Below, piece by piece: positions 8,467 through 16,575 of a stretch of 40,543 nucleotides of DNA. This DNA comes from Pelagibacterales bacterium SAG-MED23 (GTDB taxonomy: Bacteria > Pseudomonadota > Alphaproteobacteria > Pelagibacterales > Pelagibacteraceae). The translations under genes were made by a program, and so were the position numbers. The notes under the pieces were generated by a model. It searched no databases. It worked only from the letters and a program-made list of their open reading frames with translations, and was not told the origin of the DNA. The stretch is from assembly GCA_014653935.1 (NCBI GenBank), contig JACWDU010000003.1, positions 1 to 40,543 on the forward strand. The letters run 5' to 3'. How positions within the stretch are numbered: the stretch's first letter is position 1; every line of letters starts with the position of its first letter.

Positions 8467-9367
8467 GAGATGCAAAAGCTTTAATATGTGCAGGTCTTGT
8501 TTCACAACATCCACCTAAAATTGTTGCACCTGCATTTTTGAATTTCTTTGCAAATTCTAACATTTTTTCTGGCGTTAAATCTTCACGCACTCCAAGAAAT
8601 TCATTTGGATTGCCAGTTTTACTCTCTTTATAGGCACCCGTGTAATTTGGATTTGGGTTTGTTTTAATGAATGCATTTAGCTTAAAACCAAAAGGTACGC
8701 CTAAACTTTTTATTTCATTAAGATTTAATTCATAATTTTCAGGAGAAATACATGATAATAGAATTCCAAGTAATTTTTCGTGTTTTATACTATTAATTAT
8801 TTCTGAGATTTTTTCACCACTTGGTAAATTAGTTCCTTCCGAAATATGAGCACCAATTAAGTATGGTTTATTAAATTCTTTGATACTATCAATTGCAATC
8901 CTAAATTCTTTAATACTACTTAAAACGTCAAAGTAAAAAAAATCAATATAAGGATTTAACAATTTTGCTTGGCTATAAAAGTCGTCTTTAATTTCCTTGT
9001 CTGTTCTTGGATCAGCTTCATAAGTTAAATATTGAGGAGGTAATCCTCCAGCAATTAAAACATTTGGATAAAGTTTTTTTGCTTGCTGAGCTATTTCTCC
9101 AGCCTTTTTGTTTAAATATTCAAATTTATTTTCAACTTTATTGTCCTTTAATCTGGTTTTTCTTGTTGTGAATGTTGTTGTTACAATAACTTCAGCACCT
9201 GATTTAATAAAATCTATGTGAGTGTTCAACACAAGTTTATGATATTTATCTTGTAATAGAGCATTTGCACTCCACAATGTTCCATTTGGCTCCATACCCC
9301 TTGCTAGAAGTTCTTGACCCATTCCACCATCTAATATTCTTGTTTGTTTGAAAAAATTTAAATTCAC
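8459..9367 (-). CDS. bhmT: Homocysteine S-methyltransferase (betaine-homocysteine methyltransferase type)
   Basis: Zinc-dependent TIM-barrel enzyme that methylates homocysteine to methionine, replacing MetH/MetE in SAR11-type cells that use betaine or sulfonium compounds as methyl donors. About 302 residues. Seen: N-terminal RILDGGMGQEL, VIVTTTFTTRKTRL, and zinc ligands in LLSCISPENYE and the terminal GGCCETRPAHIKAF. The frame is open to a GTG at 9379, but I choose GTG at 9367 because GTGAGG (9379-9374) then serves as the ribosome site six bases upstream and is the strand a SAM-V-like pseudoknot would mask. Control by the tandem riboswitch leader upstream is therefore likely. The methyl donor itself is inferred. 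Confidence 0.88.
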   Translation of the reverse strand: MNLNFFKQTRILDGGMGQELLARGMEPNGTLWSANALLQDKYHKLVLNTHIDFIKSGAEVIVTTTFTTRKTRLKDNKVENKFEYLNKKAGEIAQQAKKLYPNVLIAGGLPPQYLTYEADPRTDKEIKDDFYSQAKLLNPYIDFFYFDVLSSIKEFRIAIDSIKEFNKPYLIGAHISEGTNLPSGEKISEIINSIKHEKLLGILLSCISPENYELNLNEIKSLGVPFGFKLNAFIKTNPNPNYTGAYKESKTGNPNEFLGVREDLTPEKMLEFAKKFKNAGATILGGCCETRPAHIKAFASLK

Positions 9368-9370
9368 TTT

Positions 9371-9420
9371 AGACCTCACTTTTTTAGTACTTCAGCTTAA
9401 TGCTAGGTGCACAATATAGT
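9371..9420 (-). promoter_or_regulatory. SAM-V-like riboswitch directly over the bhmT ribosome site
   Basis: On the minus strand the leader contains ATTGTGC (9415-9409), GCATT and CTAAAAAAGTGAGG, resembling the published SAM-V aptamer from Pelagibacter. GTGC (9412-9409) can pair with GTAC (9390-9387) as stem P1. Loop bases ACCT (9408-9405) are complementary to AGGT (9376-9373), which includes the ribosome site, giving an H-type pseudoknot that would block translation when SAM is bound. The match is by eye, and the loop is shorter than in the metY example I remember. Confidence 0.62.
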
Positions 9421-9449
9421 TCAACTACCTTGCTAATTGATCATGTGGG

Positions 9450-9500
9450 AATTTCCATGTTTAGCAGTTTATGCCCGCAATAGGATCAAATCGGCAAACT
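9450..9500 (-). promoter_or_regulatory. SAM-II-like riboswitch in the bhmT leader
   Basis: The minus strand reads GATTTGATCCTATTGC (9492-9477) and, after a closing GGGC, AAACTGCTAAA (9470-9460). These match the SAM-II core (GAUUUAACCGUAUUGC and GCUAAA). GCC (9495-9493) can pair with GGC (9475-9473) as P1, and loop TCC (9485-9483) with GGA (9456-9454) as the pseudoknot. It lies some 40 bases upstream of the SAM-V-like element. GCTAA (9465-9461) can alternatively pair with TTAGC (9436-9432), so two exclusive folds exist. Confidence 0.7.
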
Positions 9501-9530
9501 ATTTATATATCTTTAATAATTTTCTGCAAA

Positions 9531-10121
9531 CTATTTTTTAAAGATAATTTTTGCATTGAAAGAAAAAGATCTTCTTTCACCTTTAATATTAAAAGGATAA
9601 GCAGTGTGCATTAAGTAATTTGGAAAAATTATTAATTCTTTAATTTTTGGAATAACATTATATATACTTTTGCTTAGGAAGGCTCTTTGACCATTGATGA
9701 AATCAATTGTTCCATTAGTTTTAATTTTCTTGTTTTTAACCAATTTATTGCCTGTCATGCCTTTGGGTAATTTTAAATAACCAACACCTGATAAATCACC
9801 TTCGTGATAATGTATTGGGTTATATTCACCTCTAAATTGCCGAACTACCCAAAGATTTAAAATTTTAATTTTTTTTATCTTGTGCATTTTTTCTTTTGAT
9901 AAAAATTTTATAATATTTTTTTTTAACTCTTTATCTAAGTATTTTTTGATGAATTTATCTGAAATTTTTAATTCTTTTTTAATTTGGCTTGCTAATTTTG
10001 AACTATAATCAACTTTTTTAGATTTAGATTTTTCATCAAATTCTTTATTTAATAAATCAAAAAATTTCTTTGAAATTCTAGTTTTACCTATTGATGGACC
10101 AAACGGTTTTATATTTTTCAT
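9531..10121 (-). CDS. Putative 2OG-Fe(II) oxygenase, small
   Basis: A 196-residue protein with a Lys-rich N-terminal half and a C-terminal double-stranded-beta-helix domain. NPIHYHEGDLSGVGYLKLP gives a probable H-x-D/E iron motif, LMHTAYPF the distal histidine, and GERRSFSFN the 2-oxoglutarate-binding arginine, in the pattern of small phage/cyanophage-like 2OG-Fe(II) oxygenases. The substrate is unknown; hydroxylation of a protein or small metabolite is possible. The gene lies upstream of bhmT on the same strand, separated by the 150-base riboswitch leader, so it is probably a separate unit. Confidence 0.7.
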   Translation of the reverse strand: MKNIKPFGPSIGKTRISKKFFDLLNKEFDEKSKSKKVDYSSKLASQIKKELKISDKFIKKYLDKELKKNIIKFLSKEKMHKIKKIKILNLWVVRQFRGEYNPIHYHEGDLSGVGYLKLPKGMTGNKLVKNKKIKTNGTIDFINGQRAFLSKSIYNVIPKIKELIIFPNYLMHTAYPFNIKGERRSFSFNAKIIFKK

Positions 10122-10159
10122 TGTAAAATTAAATACATTAAAAAAAAATTAAATCAATA

Positions 10160-10906
10160 TTACGGTAAAATTCTAAATCCCATTCTTATTGCGACAAAAA
10201 TAACCAAAAAAGATGTTATTAAAGCTAAAATCTTGTTAGATAAAAATTTTATATTTAAAAAATTTCCAATTTGTCCTCCTATTAATACCACCATAAAAAG
10301 AGGCCAATAATTTAAAAAATCATTAAAGACAATGTCTTTTGTTAACTGGCCAATTACACCAAATATCGAATTGATTAAAATAAACAAAGAGGCTGAGGTA
10401 GCAATTTGTTTTGGATATCCTGCTTTCATTAAAAATAAAATTGGACTTAAAAATATACCACCACCAATTCCAATAATGCCAGAAATAAAACCAATTATAG
10501 AGCCTATAAAGACTGAAATAAGTTTTGGAATTGAATTTATCTTAATTTGATTATTGTTAAATGACCTACTTTCAATTAACAAAAAAATTCCTGCAAAGAT
10601 TAAAATAATAAACAGTAATATTTCAAATATTTCCTTAGATATGGATATTGTAGCACCTAAAAATGCAAAAGGTACTGAGCCCATCAAGTAAGGAACAAGT
10701 AATTTAAGATTAAGATTACCTGACTTAACATAATTTATTGAATTTCCAGACACTACAATGATGTTGCAAAATAAAGCTATTACTGGAAAAATATAGAATG
10801 GAATATCCCAGATCAGCATTAATGCAAGATAAGTAGATCCTCCGCCAAAACCAACACTAGAATAAAATATTGATGTTATAAAAAAAAATATTGATAATAT
10901 AATCAT
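10160..10906 (-). CDS. TauE/SafE-family (DUF81) membrane permease
   Basis: A 248-residue protein with about eight membrane helices. The two-fold repeat of the TauE/SafE family is visible as SSVGFGGGSTYLALML near residue 16 and SGIIGIGGGIFLSPIL near residue 140. Family members move sulfonates, sulfite, sulfoacetate or other small organic anions, usually outward. A sulfur-compound role would fit neighbouring bhmT but is only inference. It is transcribed divergently from moaB with just 15 bases between the two start codons. Confidence 0.87.
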   Translation of the reverse strand: MIILSIFFFITSIFYSSVGFGGGSTYLALMLIWDIPFYIFPVIALFCNIIVVSGNSINYVKSGNLNLKLLVPYLMGSVPFAFLGATISISKEIFEILLFIILIFAGIFLLIESRSFNNNQIKINSIPKLISVFIGSIIGFISGIIGIGGGIFLSPILFLMKAGYPKQIATSASLFILINSIFGVIGQLTKDIVFNDFLNYWPLFMVVLIGGQIGNFLNIKFLSNKILALITSFLVIFVAIRMGFRILP

Positions 10907-10921
10907 ATTTAAAAATTTATT

Positions 10922-11422
10922 ATGAACGTAAATATAGCTCTATTGACTGTAACAGATACTAGAACTTTTGATAATGATAAATCTGGAGCAATTCTTGTAG
11001 AAAAGATCAAGGAAGCTAATCATAATTTAATTGATAGAAAAATTTGCAAAGATAACAAGGATGATATTGTTTTAGTTTTAAAAGAATGGATCAATAAAAA
11101 AGATATTGATGTAGTTATAACCACTGGAGGAACAGGCCTAACAGGAAGGGATATTACCCCTGAAGCAATAGAAGAAATTGCTGACAAACAAATACCTGGA
11201 TTTGGTGAGGTTTTTAGAACTATAAGTTTAAAAACAGTAGGCACTTCTGCAATACAGTCTAGAGCTTGTGCAGTTTTAGCAAACGGGAAATATGTTTTTG
11301 CATTACCTGGATCATCAGGTGGAGTTACTGATGCATGGGAAAGTATTTTAAAACATCAACTAGATATAAATCACAAACCTTGTAATTTTGTTGAATTATT
11401 TCCACGACTTAAAGAAAAATAA
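10922..11422 (+). CDS. moaB: Molybdenum cofactor biosynthesis protein MoaB
   Basis: A 166-residue MogA/MoaB-fold protein that adenylylates molybdopterin before metal insertion, or binds it. The motif VITTGGTGLTGRDITPEAI is the pterin/ATP-binding signature, and ALPGSSGGVTDAWESIL closes the site. Length fits MoaB (about 170). It stands apart from, but only about 2.5 kb from, the moaA-C-D-E operon and msrP; no mogA, moeA or modABC is in the window. Its stop abuts the convergent DUF1244 gene with no gap. Confidence 0.94.
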   Translation: MNVNIALLTVTDTRTFDNDKSGAILVEKIKEANHNLIDRKICKDNKDDIVLVLKEWINKKDIDVVITTGGTGLTGRDITPEAIEEIADKQIPGFGEVFRTISLKTVGTSAIQSRACAVLANGKYVFALPGSSGGVTDAWESILKHQLDINHKPCNFVELFPRLKEK

Positions 11423-11668
11423 TTATTTTTGATATTTTTCTTTCCATTCTGAATAAGGCATTCCATAAATGTGTTTTCTTGCATCAGGGTCGGAAATAGT
11501 AATACCTTTTTTTTCTGCTTCCTCTCTATACCATCTAGATAAACAGTTTCTGCAAAAATTGGCTAAGTTCATCAATTCAATATTTTGGACATCCTTTCTT
11601 TCATCAAGATGTTTTAATAGCCTTTCAAATGTTGCTGACTGAATTTGTATTTTTTCGTTTTCGTTCAT
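11423..11668 (-). CDS. DUF1244 family protein
   Basis: A small conserved cytosolic protein of 81 residues. The family signature is clear: NLANFCRNCLSRWYREEAE followed by DPDARKHIYGMPYSEWKEKYQ. The two cysteines in CRNC might bind metal or take part in redox chemistry, but the function is unknown. Found widely in alpha- and gammaproteobacteria at this length. It ends exactly where moaB ends on the other strand. Confidence 0.88.
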   Translation of the reverse strand: MNENEKIQIQSATFERLLKHLDERKDVQNIELMNLANFCRNCLSRWYREEAEKKGITISDPDARKHIYGMPYSEWKEKYQK

Positions 11669-11785
11669 AAAAAAATATTAATGAATTTTCTTAATAGCAC
11701 AAGATATAGTATTGATACAATTCTAAGTAGAAAATTTAAAATATTACAAATAGACATGTCAAGATATTGTTAGTTAAATATAATC

Positions 11786-13531
11786 ATGCCTACTAAAAGA
11801 AAAAAAAAGGCTAAGCCTAAGACCAAGAAAAGAAAAATAAAATTGGTCAAAATATCTAGAAAAAAAATAAAAACGAAAAAAAAAGTTGTGACAAAAAAGT
11901 ATGCGACTAAGAAGCGTTCTAAAAAATCTAGAAAAAACAATAAGCTAAGATCAATAAAAAAAACAAAAGGGGTAAAAAAAATGAGTACAGAAACAATAAA
12001 AAGTGCCTCGTCTCCTTTGTTGGATACGTCTCACTTAAAAGTCCCGTTTCCATATAAGTCAAAATATGGAAATTTTATCAACGGGAAATTTGTAGAACCA
12101 AAGTCTGGAAAATATTTTGACAATGTTACACCGATAAATAACGAGGTAATTTGTAAAATAGCAAGATCAGATGCAAAAGATGTAGATGCAGCTTTAGATG
12201 CTGCACACGCTGCATTTCCAACTTGGGGAAAAACTTCAATAACAGAAAGATCTAATATTCTTTTGAAAATAGCCGATGTAATAGAAAAAAATCTTAACAC
12301 ATTAGCTACAGCAGAATGTTTAGATAATGGAAAGCCAATCAGAGAATGTATGGCTGCGGACTTACCTTTAGTGGTTGACCACTGGAGATATTTTGCAGGT
12401 GTAATAAGAGCTGAGGAAGGATCTGTTGCAGAGATAAGTAATAGTGAATATTCTTATCACATACCAGAGCCATTAGGTGTGGTTGGTCAGATTATACCTT
12501 GGAACTTCCCACTTCTTATGGCAACTTGGAAACTTGCACCAGCATTGGCTGCAGGTAACTGTGTTGTTTTAAAACCAGCTGAGCAAACTCCAGCTTCTAT
12601 TATGTTATTAATGGAAATGATTGGTGATTTATTACCTCCAGGAGTTGTTAACGTTGTTAGTGGTTTTGGTTTAGAAGCCGGTAAACCATTAGCTTCATCT
12701 AAGAGAATCAAAAAGATTGCTTTTACAGGTGAAACAACAACTGGTCGTTTGATTATGCAATATGCATCTCAAAACTTAATTCCAATTACTTTAGAGCTTG
12801 GTGGAAAATCTCCAAATATTTTCTTCGAAGATGTTATGGCACAAGATGATGATTTCTTTGATAAATGTTTAGAAGGTTTTGCAATGTTTACACTTAACCA
12901 AGGAGAAGTTTGTACTTGTCCGAGCAGAGTACTAGTTCAAGAGTCTATCTATGATAAGTTTATGGAAAGAGCTATTGCTAGAACAAAAGCTGTTAAACAA
13001 GATAATCCTCTAAAAATGGAAACTATGATTGGTGCTCAAGCATCAGTAGAACAAATGGAAAAAATCAAATCTTACTTAGATTTAGGTAAGAAAGAAGGTG
13101 CCAAAGTTCTATGCGGTGGAAATGTCGCTAAAGTTAATAGTGGTTTAGAAAAAGGAAATTATATTGAACCAACTATTTTCGAAGGTGACAATTCAATGAG
13201 AATCTTCCAAGAAGAAATTTTTGGACCAGTAGTATCAGTAACTAAATTCAAAGATGAAGCAGAAGCATTAAAAATTGCTAATGATACTCTTTATGGTTTA
13301 GGTGCAGGTGTTTGGACTAGAAATGGAAATATCGCATACAGAATGGGTAGAGGCATTGAAGCAGGAAGAGTTTGGACAAATTGTTACCATGCTTATCCAG
13401 CTCATGCGGCATTTGGTGGATACAAACAATCTGGTATTGGAAGAGAAACTCACAAAATGATGCTAAATCATTACAGACAAGTGAAAAACTTACACGTGTC
13501 TTATAGTGAGAAAAAATTAGGCTTCTTTTAA
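11786..13531 (+). CDS. Aldehyde dehydrogenase (AcoD/AldB type) with basic N-terminal extension
   Basis: NAD(P)-dependent aldehyde dehydrogenase oxidising small aldehydes. From the internal ATG at 11981 the protein has 516 residues, the normal AldB/AcoD length, with cofactor segment [20 protein letters not shown], catalytic glutamate in LELGGKSPN and catalytic cysteine in [11 protein letters not shown] (this motif is typical of the subfamily paired with DUF779). The same frame is open to ATG 11786 and adds 65 residues, 36 of them Lys or Arg and none acidic, like a histone H1 tail. AGGGG stands eight bases before 11981; no ribosome site precedes 11786. Both starts are possible. DUF779 follows after 45 bases. 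Confidence 0.93.
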   Translation: MPTKRKKKAKPKTKKRKIKLVKISRKKIKTKKKVVTKKYATKKRSKKSRKNNKLRSIKKTKGVKKMSTETIKSASSPLLDTSHLKVPFPYKSKYGNFINGKFVEPKSGKYFDNVTPINNEVICKIARSDAKDVDAALDAAHAAFPTWGKTSITERSNILLKIADVIEKNLNTLATAECLDNGKPIRECMAADLPLVVDHWRYFAGVIRAEEGSVAEISNSEYSYHIPEPLGVVGQIIPWNFPLLMATWKLAPALAAGNCVVLKPAEQTPASIMLLMEMIGDLLPPGVVNVVSGFGLEAGKPLASSKRIKKIAFTGETTTGRLIMQYASQNLIPITLELGGKSPNIFFEDVMAQDDDFFDKCLEGFAMFTLNQGEVCTCPSRVLVQESIYDKFMERAIARTKAVKQDNPLKMETMIGAQASVEQMEKIKSYLDLGKKEGAKVLCGGNVAKVNSGLEKGNYIEPTIFEGDNSMRIFQEEIFGPVVSVTKFKDEAEALKIANDTLYGLGAGVWTRNGNIAYRMGRGIEAGRVWTNCYHAYPAHAAFGGYKQSGIGRETHKMMLNHYRQVKNLHVSYSEKKLGFF

Positions 13532-13544
13532 TAGATATATTATA

Positions 13545-13570
13545 ATGGCCCGTATTAAATTACGGGCCAT
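13545..13570. promoter_or_regulatory. Strong inverted repeat between aldehyde dehydrogenase and DUF779 genes
   Basis: ATGGCCCGTA (13545-13554) and TACGGGCCAT (13561-13570) form a perfect 10-bp stem with a 6-base loop, unusually GC-rich for this DNA. It ends six bases before the DUF779 start, and no T-run follows. It may cut or protect the message, slow translation of the second gene, or act as an operator. Confidence 0.55.
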
Positions 13571-13576
13571 ATAAAC

Positions 13577-13924
13577 ATGAAAGTTACAGCAACACCTTCA
13601 GCATTAGATTTAATAGAGGAATTAAAAAAAAATCACGGTAAAGAATTATTATTCCATCAATCTGGTGGATGTTGTGACGGTAGTGCTCCAATGTGCTATC
13701 CGTCTAAAGAATATCAAGTAGGTCAAGATGATGTAATGATTGGTAAAATAGGAGGTATTCCTTTTTATATAAGTGAAACTCAACATGAAGCTTGGAAAAA
13801 TACAGATTTGATAATTGATTGTGTCAAAGGTATGGGTGGAATGTTTTCATTAGATAACGGAACTGGAAGAAGATTTCTAACAAGATCTGAGATCTGTATA
13901 CCTGAAGATACTACGATAAATTAA
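13577..13924 (+). CDS. DUF779 family protein, aldehyde dehydrogenase partner
   Basis: A 115-residue cytosolic protein with the DUF779 signature FHQSGGCCDGSAPMCYPS (about residue 28) and a C-terminal GTGRRFLTRSEIC. Members are nearly always encoded beside AcoD/ExaC-type aldehyde dehydrogenases, as here; their biochemical role is not settled. The cysteine cluster suggests metal or redox function. The start follows a strong hairpin by six bases and lacks a Shine-Dalgarno sequence. The end overlaps the convergent msrQ end by 14 bases. Confidence 0.87.
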   Translation: MKVTATPSALDLIEELKKNHGKELLFHQSGGCCDGSAPMCYPSKEYQVGQDDVMIGKIGGIPFYISETQHEAWKNTDLIIDCVKGMGGMFSLDNGTGRRFLTRSEICIPEDTTIN

Positions 13925-14489
13925 ATTTCCTAAAATTTATTCTAAACAAGAGAAGAATAATTAAGATAATTAAAAAAATTAAAGGTTTAAAAAATATTGT
14001 TTTTGATAACCAAATAAAATGCAAAACTCCGAAAATTGAAATTATATAAACTAATCGATGTAATTTTTTCCAATTTTTTTTTAAAATTCTAACCATTTTA
14101 TCAGATGAAGTTATTACTAAAGGAATTAGTAATAACCATGCAGAAAAACCAATAAAAATAAATTTCTTCTTTAAAACATCATTAATTAATGGTTCAAAAT
14201 CAAATCTATAATCTAGACCAACATAACTAAGCATATGAATTGAAGCATAAAAAAAAGTAAACAAACCAAGCATTCTTCTAAATTTGATCCACTCTACAGA
14301 ATTAGTGATTTTCTTAAGAGGTGTCATTGAAAGAGTTAAAAGTATAAATATTAAAGTCCATTCTCCAAAATGATTTATAATCCTATCGACAGGCTCAGGA
14401 CCTAACTTATTATAAAATATTTGATAAACGATTATATAAATCGGCCAAAGTGATAAGAAGAAAACAGCAGACTTGAAATAATTGTTCAA
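13911..14489 (-). CDS. msrQ: MsrQ, heme-binding membrane subunit of the MsrPQ methionine sulfoxide reductase
   Basis: A 192-residue inner-membrane b-type cytochrome with about six hydrophobic segments. It passes quinol electrons to periplasmic MsrP for repair of oxidised methionines. The family pattern RRMLGLFTFFYASIHMLSYV and NWKKLHRLVYI with following LHFIW supplies the heme histidines. It starts five bases after the msrP stop and is the last gene of the molybdenum cofactor operon. Formerly called YedZ. Confidence 0.93.
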   Translation of the reverse strand: MNNYFKSAVFFLSLWPIYIIVYQIFYNKLGPEPVDRIINHFGEWTLIFILLTLSMTPLKKITNSVEWIKFRRMLGLFTFFYASIHMLSYVGLDYRFDFEPLINDVLKKKFIFIGFSAWLLLIPLVITSSDKMVRILKKNWKKLHRLVYIISIFGVLHFIWLSKTIFFKPLIFLIILIILLLFRINFRKFNLS

Positions 14490-14494
14490 TTTAT

Positions 14495-15400
14495 TTAATA
14501 ATTTTTTTTAAGGTCCATACCACTATAAAGATGAGCAACCTCATCTCCATAACCATTGAACATTAAAGTTTTTATTCTTGGAGCTAATATACTTTCTCCG
14601 ATTACTCTTTCAGTTGCTTGGGACCATCTTGGATGATCAACTTCAGGATTTACATTTGAGTAAAAACCATACTCTCTTGGAGAAGCATTTTTCCAAGCAG
14701 TATTAGGCATATTTTTTGTTAATCTAATTTTAACAATTGATTTTGCACTCTTAAAACCATATTTCCATGGAATAAATATTCTCAAAGGTGCACCATTTTG
14801 ATTTGGTAAGGGCTTACCGTACAAACCAGTAACAACAGTTGTAAGAGGGTGCATTGCTTCATCTAATCTCAAACCTTCAATATAAGGCCAGTTTAAAGTA
14901 GGATATCTCTGACCAATCATCTCCTCTGGATTATAAACAGTTTCAAATTCAACAAATTTTGCAGTTGATTTGATCTGAACTTTATTAAGTAATTCACTTA
15001 ATGAAAAACCTAACCATGGAATAACCATAGACCAACCTTCAACACATCTTAGTTTTAGAATTCTTTCTTCAGATTTAATTGCTAAAACTTCATCAATTGG
15101 AAGTTCTAATGATTTTTCAACTTCACCTTCAATTTTCACGCTCCAAGGCCTTGTAGTAAAATTTTTTGCTCTTCTATGTGGATCACCCTTACCTGTGCCA
15201 AACTCGTAGTAGTTGTTATATGTTGTGATGTCTTTATAACTAGTTGGTTCATTTGAATTACTAGCTTTTGCATTAATTAATGGTACTGAACTTAACGCAA
15301 TAGTACCCAAACCATAACCCATGGATTTAATAAAAGATCTTCTTTTATTATAAATTTTTTGTGAAGTAATTTCTGAATGTTTAAATTTTTTCATGTGCAA
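14495..15400 (-). CDS. msrP: MsrP, molybdopterin-dependent methionine sulfoxide reductase catalytic subunit
   Basis: Periplasmic molybdoenzyme (YedY) of 301 residues with a twin-arginine signal, NKRRSFIKSMGYGLG at about residues 18-32 then a hydrophobic stretch ending ALSSVPLINAKA. The Mo-ligand cysteine lies in LRCVEGWSMVIPW, and GLYGKPLPNQNGAPLRIFIPWKYGFKSAKS is the typical cofactor region. The start may be ATG 15400 or ATG 15394; both overlap the moaE end. It sits directly behind the moa genes, so the cofactor genes and a probable main user are one transcription unit. Confidence 0.95.
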   Translation of the reverse strand: MHMKKFKHSEITSQKIYNKRRSFIKSMGYGLGTIALSSVPLINAKASNSNEPTSYKDITTYNNYYEFGTGKGDPHRRAKNFTTRPWSVKIEGEVEKSLELPIDEVLAIKSEERILKLRCVEGWSMVIPWLGFSLSELLNKVQIKSTAKFVEFETVYNPEEMIGQRYPTLNWPYIEGLRLDEAMHPLTTVVTGLYGKPLPNQNGAPLRIFIPWKYGFKSAKSIVKIRLTKNMPNTAWKNASPREYGFYSNVNPEVDHPRWSQATERVIGESILAPRIKTLMFNGYGDEVAHLYSGMDLKKNY

Positions 15401-15833
15401 TAGGATTTCCTTTTAACCACTCACTTTCATCATTTTCATAATGTTCTTTCTTCCAAATTGGAGATCTCTTTTTAATTTTCTCTATTATAAACCTTGAAAG
15501 TACGTAAGCTTGATCACGATGTTTACAAGCAACTGCGATAATTATACTTACCTCACCTAACTTTAAATGTCCTTTGGCATGTTCAATAAATACAACTTTA
15601 TCTTTAATATCTAATTTTTGATCAGCTTCATTATAAATTTCTTCAAAGCTTTTGATTACCATTTCATCATGACTGTCGTAAGTAATTCCAGTGACTGTTT
15701 TATTGTCATTGATATTTCTTACAGTGCCCAAAAAATAAATTGATGCTCCAAATTTGGAGTCTTTTATAAATTTTTCAGCATTTGAAGTAAGTATCTTCTC
15801 TTTTTTAGAATCTACTATTTTTGTATGAAGCAT
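15381..15833 (-). CDS. moaE: Molybdopterin synthase catalytic subunit MoaE
   Basis: Large subunit (150 residues) of molybdopterin synthase, which inserts two sulfurs carried by MoaD into precursor Z. Active-site lysine and neighbours are seen in IKKRSPIWKKEHY, and YDSHDEMV, HAKGHLKLGEVSIIIAVA and HRDQAYVLSRFIIE are conserved family segments. Its ATG overlaps the moaD stop (TAATG), and its 3' end overlaps the msrP start by 14-20 bases. Confidence 0.95.
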   Translation of the reverse strand: MLHTKIVDSKKEKILTSNAEKFIKDSKFGASIYFLGTVRNINDNKTVTGITYDSHDEMVIKSFEEIYNEADQKLDIKDKVVFIEHAKGHLKLGEVSIIIAVACKHRDQAYVLSRFIIEKIKKRSPIWKKEHYENDESEWLKGNPIAHEKI

Positions 15834-16102
15834 TAACCTCCTCCGATAGGGGGTATAATACCAATCTTTTGATCTTTTGTGATTTTAAAATTGTCGCTAA
15901 TTATTTCATTATTTTCAGAACAAAAAGCTGAAGATTTTACAACTTTAATGAAGTTTGCATTTCCATTAAAATTTTTATCTATATATTTTATGATTTCATT
16001 TCTTAAATCTCTTATTGAAGTTTTATCTTGTATCTCAAAATCTAAGTGATCTTTATCACTGAAATCCCTACTAGCTCCAAACAATTCTAATTTAATTTTC
16101 AT
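15833..16102 (-). CDS. moaD: Molybdopterin synthase sulfur carrier MoaD
   Basis: Ubiquitin-fold sulfur carrier of 89 residues. The terminal IIPPIGGG carries the di-glycine that is thiocarboxylated before sulfur transfer to precursor Z in the MoaDE complex. It overlaps the thioesterase-like gene upstream (ATGA) and moaE downstream (TAATG). No moeB-like activating enzyme is in the window. Confidence 0.92.
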   Translation of the reverse strand: MKIKLELFGASRDFSDKDHLDFEIQDKTSIRDLRNEIIKYIDKNFNGNANFIKVVKSSAFCSENNEIISDNFKITKDQKIGIIPPIGGG

Positions 16103-16569
16103 TTTTTAAGTTTAGATGAAAATTTCAGATTTTCATTTTTAAATTGAGATTTATTTTTATTAATAAACTCATCCATTAATTTAGTTTTTTCATCTTCAAA
16201 TTCGGCAACTTTTCTTTCATTAAGATCTACATATAAAGCTAGAATTTCAATTGTTGAGGCTAGGAATTTTTTTTCTTTGTGGATCATTTCCATTTTATAT
16301 TGAAGTCTTTTTTTATCATGATCAAAATAAACACAATTAATATCTACCTCATCATTTAGCTGAAGTTCTTGATTGTAGGTTATGTGAGACTCTACAATCA
16401 TTGTACTTTTTTTAGTTGTTTTAGCTGAGTGTTCACCCATCTTAAAAATATTATTTAATGTATCAGCACCATATTTATCAAACATTAATAGATAATATGA
16501 AACATTCATATGATCGTTGTAATCAATCCAATCTTTAATTACTTTTTGAGTACTTAGATATACGGACAT
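16099..16569 (-). CDS. Hotdog-fold thioesterase-like protein
   Basis: A 156-residue single-domain hotdog-fold (4HBT/thioesterase-like) protein. DWIDYNDHMNVSYYLLMFD matches the active-site helix region of 4-hydroxybenzoyl-CoA thioesterase relatives and of the thioesterase part of some carnitine dehydrogenases. ESHITYNQELQLNDEVDI is the following strand pair. The substrate is unknown. It is embedded inside the moa operon, six bases after moaC and overlapping moaD by four bases, although no role in cofactor synthesis is known for this family. The C-terminus is a Lys/Asn-rich tail. Confidence 0.78.
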   Translation of the reverse strand: MSVYLSTQKVIKDWIDYNDHMNVSYYLLMFDKYGADTLNNIFKMGEHSAKTTKKSTMIVESHITYNQELQLNDEVDINCVYFDHDKKRLQYKMEMIHKEKKFLASTIEILALYVDLNERKVAEFEDEKTKLMDEFINKNKSQFKNENLKFSSKLKK

Positions 16570-16575
16570 GTAGAA

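Noticed and set aside
9432..9465. A Rho-independent terminator between the two riboswitches
   Set aside because: A hairpin can form (GCTAA/TTAGC, CATG/CATG), but it has a weak bulged stem and no U-tract follows, so termination cannot be claimed from sequence.
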